A stretch of 64,000 nt of DNA, from positions 11,371,501 to 11,435,500 of the forward strand of contig CM063290.1 of the NCBI GenBank assembly GCA_032173965.1, read 5' to 3'. Below, piece after piece: positions 62,550-64,000 of this stretch; position 1 is the first letter of the stretch; each line of letters begins with the position of its first letter. Position numbers and translations under genes: made by a program. This DNA comes from Sitta carolinensis. Lineage: Eukaryota > Chordata > Aves > Passeriformes > Sittidae. The notes under the pieces were generated by a model that searched no databases, was not told the DNA's origin, and saw nothing but the letters and a program-made list of their open reading frames with translations.

Positions 62550-62605
62550 TTTATTTTTAAAGGTAACATCTTTATTATTATTATTATTATATTATTATGT
62601 TTATT
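62550..62605 (-). terminator. FGF12: candidate FGF12 polyadenylation signals (three AATAAA hexamers)
   Basis: Minus-strand AATAAA occurs at 62600-62605, 62571-62576 and 62550-62555 (TTTATT on plus). Two overlap the AAT microsatellite, where such hexamers arise by chance. The one at 62550-62555 sits just outside it and is the better candidate. Whether any is used is inference. Confidence 0.35.
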
Positions 62606-62627
62606 AGTTGTTATTATTATTATTATG
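62571..62627 (+). repeat. (TTA)n / (AAT)n microsatellite
   Basis: Interrupted TAT/TTA trinucleotide run about 57 bp long. It lies in the inferred FGF12 3' UTR, where the transcript would read AAT repeats. The interruptions (ATG, TTAG, TTG) suggest an old, partly degenerate tract. Confidence 0.85.
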
Positions 62628-62721
62628 CAGAGATGAGATTTTTTTCCCCCTTTGATCACACAGCAAACAGTTTGCTTTTGAAAATGTTAATGGAGTCCTG
62701 ATTTAAAACATTTTTCTTCAC

Positions 62722-62749
62722 TTTTTTTTTTTTTGTTGTTGTTTTTTTT
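62722..62749 (+). repeat. T-rich low-complexity run
   Basis: Two long T runs separated by GTTGTTG. With a downstream CAG at about 62762-62764 it imitates a plus-strand splice acceptor, but it lies in the antisense of the FGF12 3' UTR. Confidence 0.8.
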
Positions 62750-62885
62750 AAAACGTTGCAACAGGCAGGATCTGGGTTTCGATTTTCTCGTCCTACACAA
62801 AGAAAGAATCTGGAGTTCACACTCCAAGCCACTACCGGTAGGTCCTGCCTTGCTCAGTTGTCATCGTCTCAGTGTGGTTTCGCCA

Positions 62886-62919
62886 GGTGGGGTGGGTAGG
62901 TGGGTGGGAGGGGAGGAGT
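62886..62919 (+). other. G-quadruplex motif on plus strand / C-rich tract in FGF12 3' UTR
   Basis: The plus strand has five runs of three or more G separated by loops of 1-5 bases (GGGG-T-GGG-TAGGT-GGG-T-GGG-A-GGGG), satisfying the canonical G-quadruplex pattern. In the FGF12 transcript sense this is a C-rich tract about 30-60 nt after the stop codon. Such tracts are the type of site bound by poly(C)-binding proteins. Confidence 0.75.
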
Positions 62920-62944
62920 TGGAAGAAGGGAGGGTATTTGTCAG

Positions 62945-64000
<1,056 letters not shown>

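Larger units (their letters stand above)
62543..62944 (-). other. FGF12: FGF12 3' UTR (proximal part; true end unknown)
   Basis: Directly follows the FGF12 stop codon. In transcript order it contains a strongly C-rich tract (62886-62919), a CpG-bearing unique stretch (62760-62880), an A-rich stretch (T-rich on plus, 62722-62749), an AAT-type microsatellite (62571-62627) and several AATAAA hexamers. The UTR could end at one of these hexamers or continue several kilobases further towards lower coordinates; the sequence alone does not decide. The lower limit given is just past the last clustered hexamer. Confidence 0.7.

Noticed and set aside
62765..62838. Apparent plus-strand exon with a T-rich tract, CAG acceptor and CCGGTAGGT donor
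   Set aside because: It lies antisense in the FGF12 3' UTR. The T-rich tract is the complement of an A-rich UTR stretch, and the peptide is not recognisable.

Overview
This is a vertebrate nuclear window, almost certainly avian and probably from a songbird. It holds CR1 LINE 3' ends with the characteristic tail, an ERV LTR whose sequence resembles one I recall as common in passerines, and degraded MIR-type SINEs. Most of it is non-coding, with moderate-to-low GC, many short unrelated ORFs and no operons. One protein-coding exon can be supported: the terminal coding exon of FGF12 on the minus strand at 62945-63063. It lies behind a clean splice acceptor, and its translation ends in the FGF12-type C-terminus ([12 protein letters not shown], stop). 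Bases above 63063 are therefore FGF12 intron, bases just below 62945 are FGF12 3' UTR, and the remaining roughly 60 kb is the region downstream of FGF12. From amniote gene order (recalled, not checked) that flank faces CCDC50/UTS2B/OSTN, but no exon of those genes was recognised.

Layout: 1-24.6 kb is intergenic sequence with CpG-richer patches (2.88-3.69 kb and a discrete island-like block at 9273-9545), homopolymer and simple repeats, two MIR-like fragments and two CR1 tails, and several AT-rich stretches that look like conserved non-coding elements. The most striking structure is at 24.60-26.52 kb: a 1.9 kb minisatellite built from two related 10-bp words, TGGGTTCCTG and TGGGCAGCAC, mostly arranged as a 30-bp higher-order unit. 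The unit has no stop codon in any of six frames, so the array generates very long but spurious ORFs on both strands. A CR1 3' end follows at 26.85-27.17 kb.

From 27 to 62 kb there are more enhancer-like AT-rich blocks, a minus-strand solo-like ERV LTR at about 33.74-34.41 kb, MIR and CR1 scraps, a perfect (ATTT)16 run at 50.17 kb, a 59-bp tandem duplication at 50.49 kb and a small CpG cluster at 60.94 kb. From 62.5 kb to the end is the 3' part of FGF12. Its 3' UTR carries a strongly C-rich tract (G-quadruplex-capable on the plus strand), an AAT-rich microsatellite and several candidate polyadenylation signals.

I found no RNA genes, CRISPR arrays, prokaryotic features or convincing additional protein-coding genes. 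The non-coding element calls rest on sequence appearance only and would need cross-species alignment.
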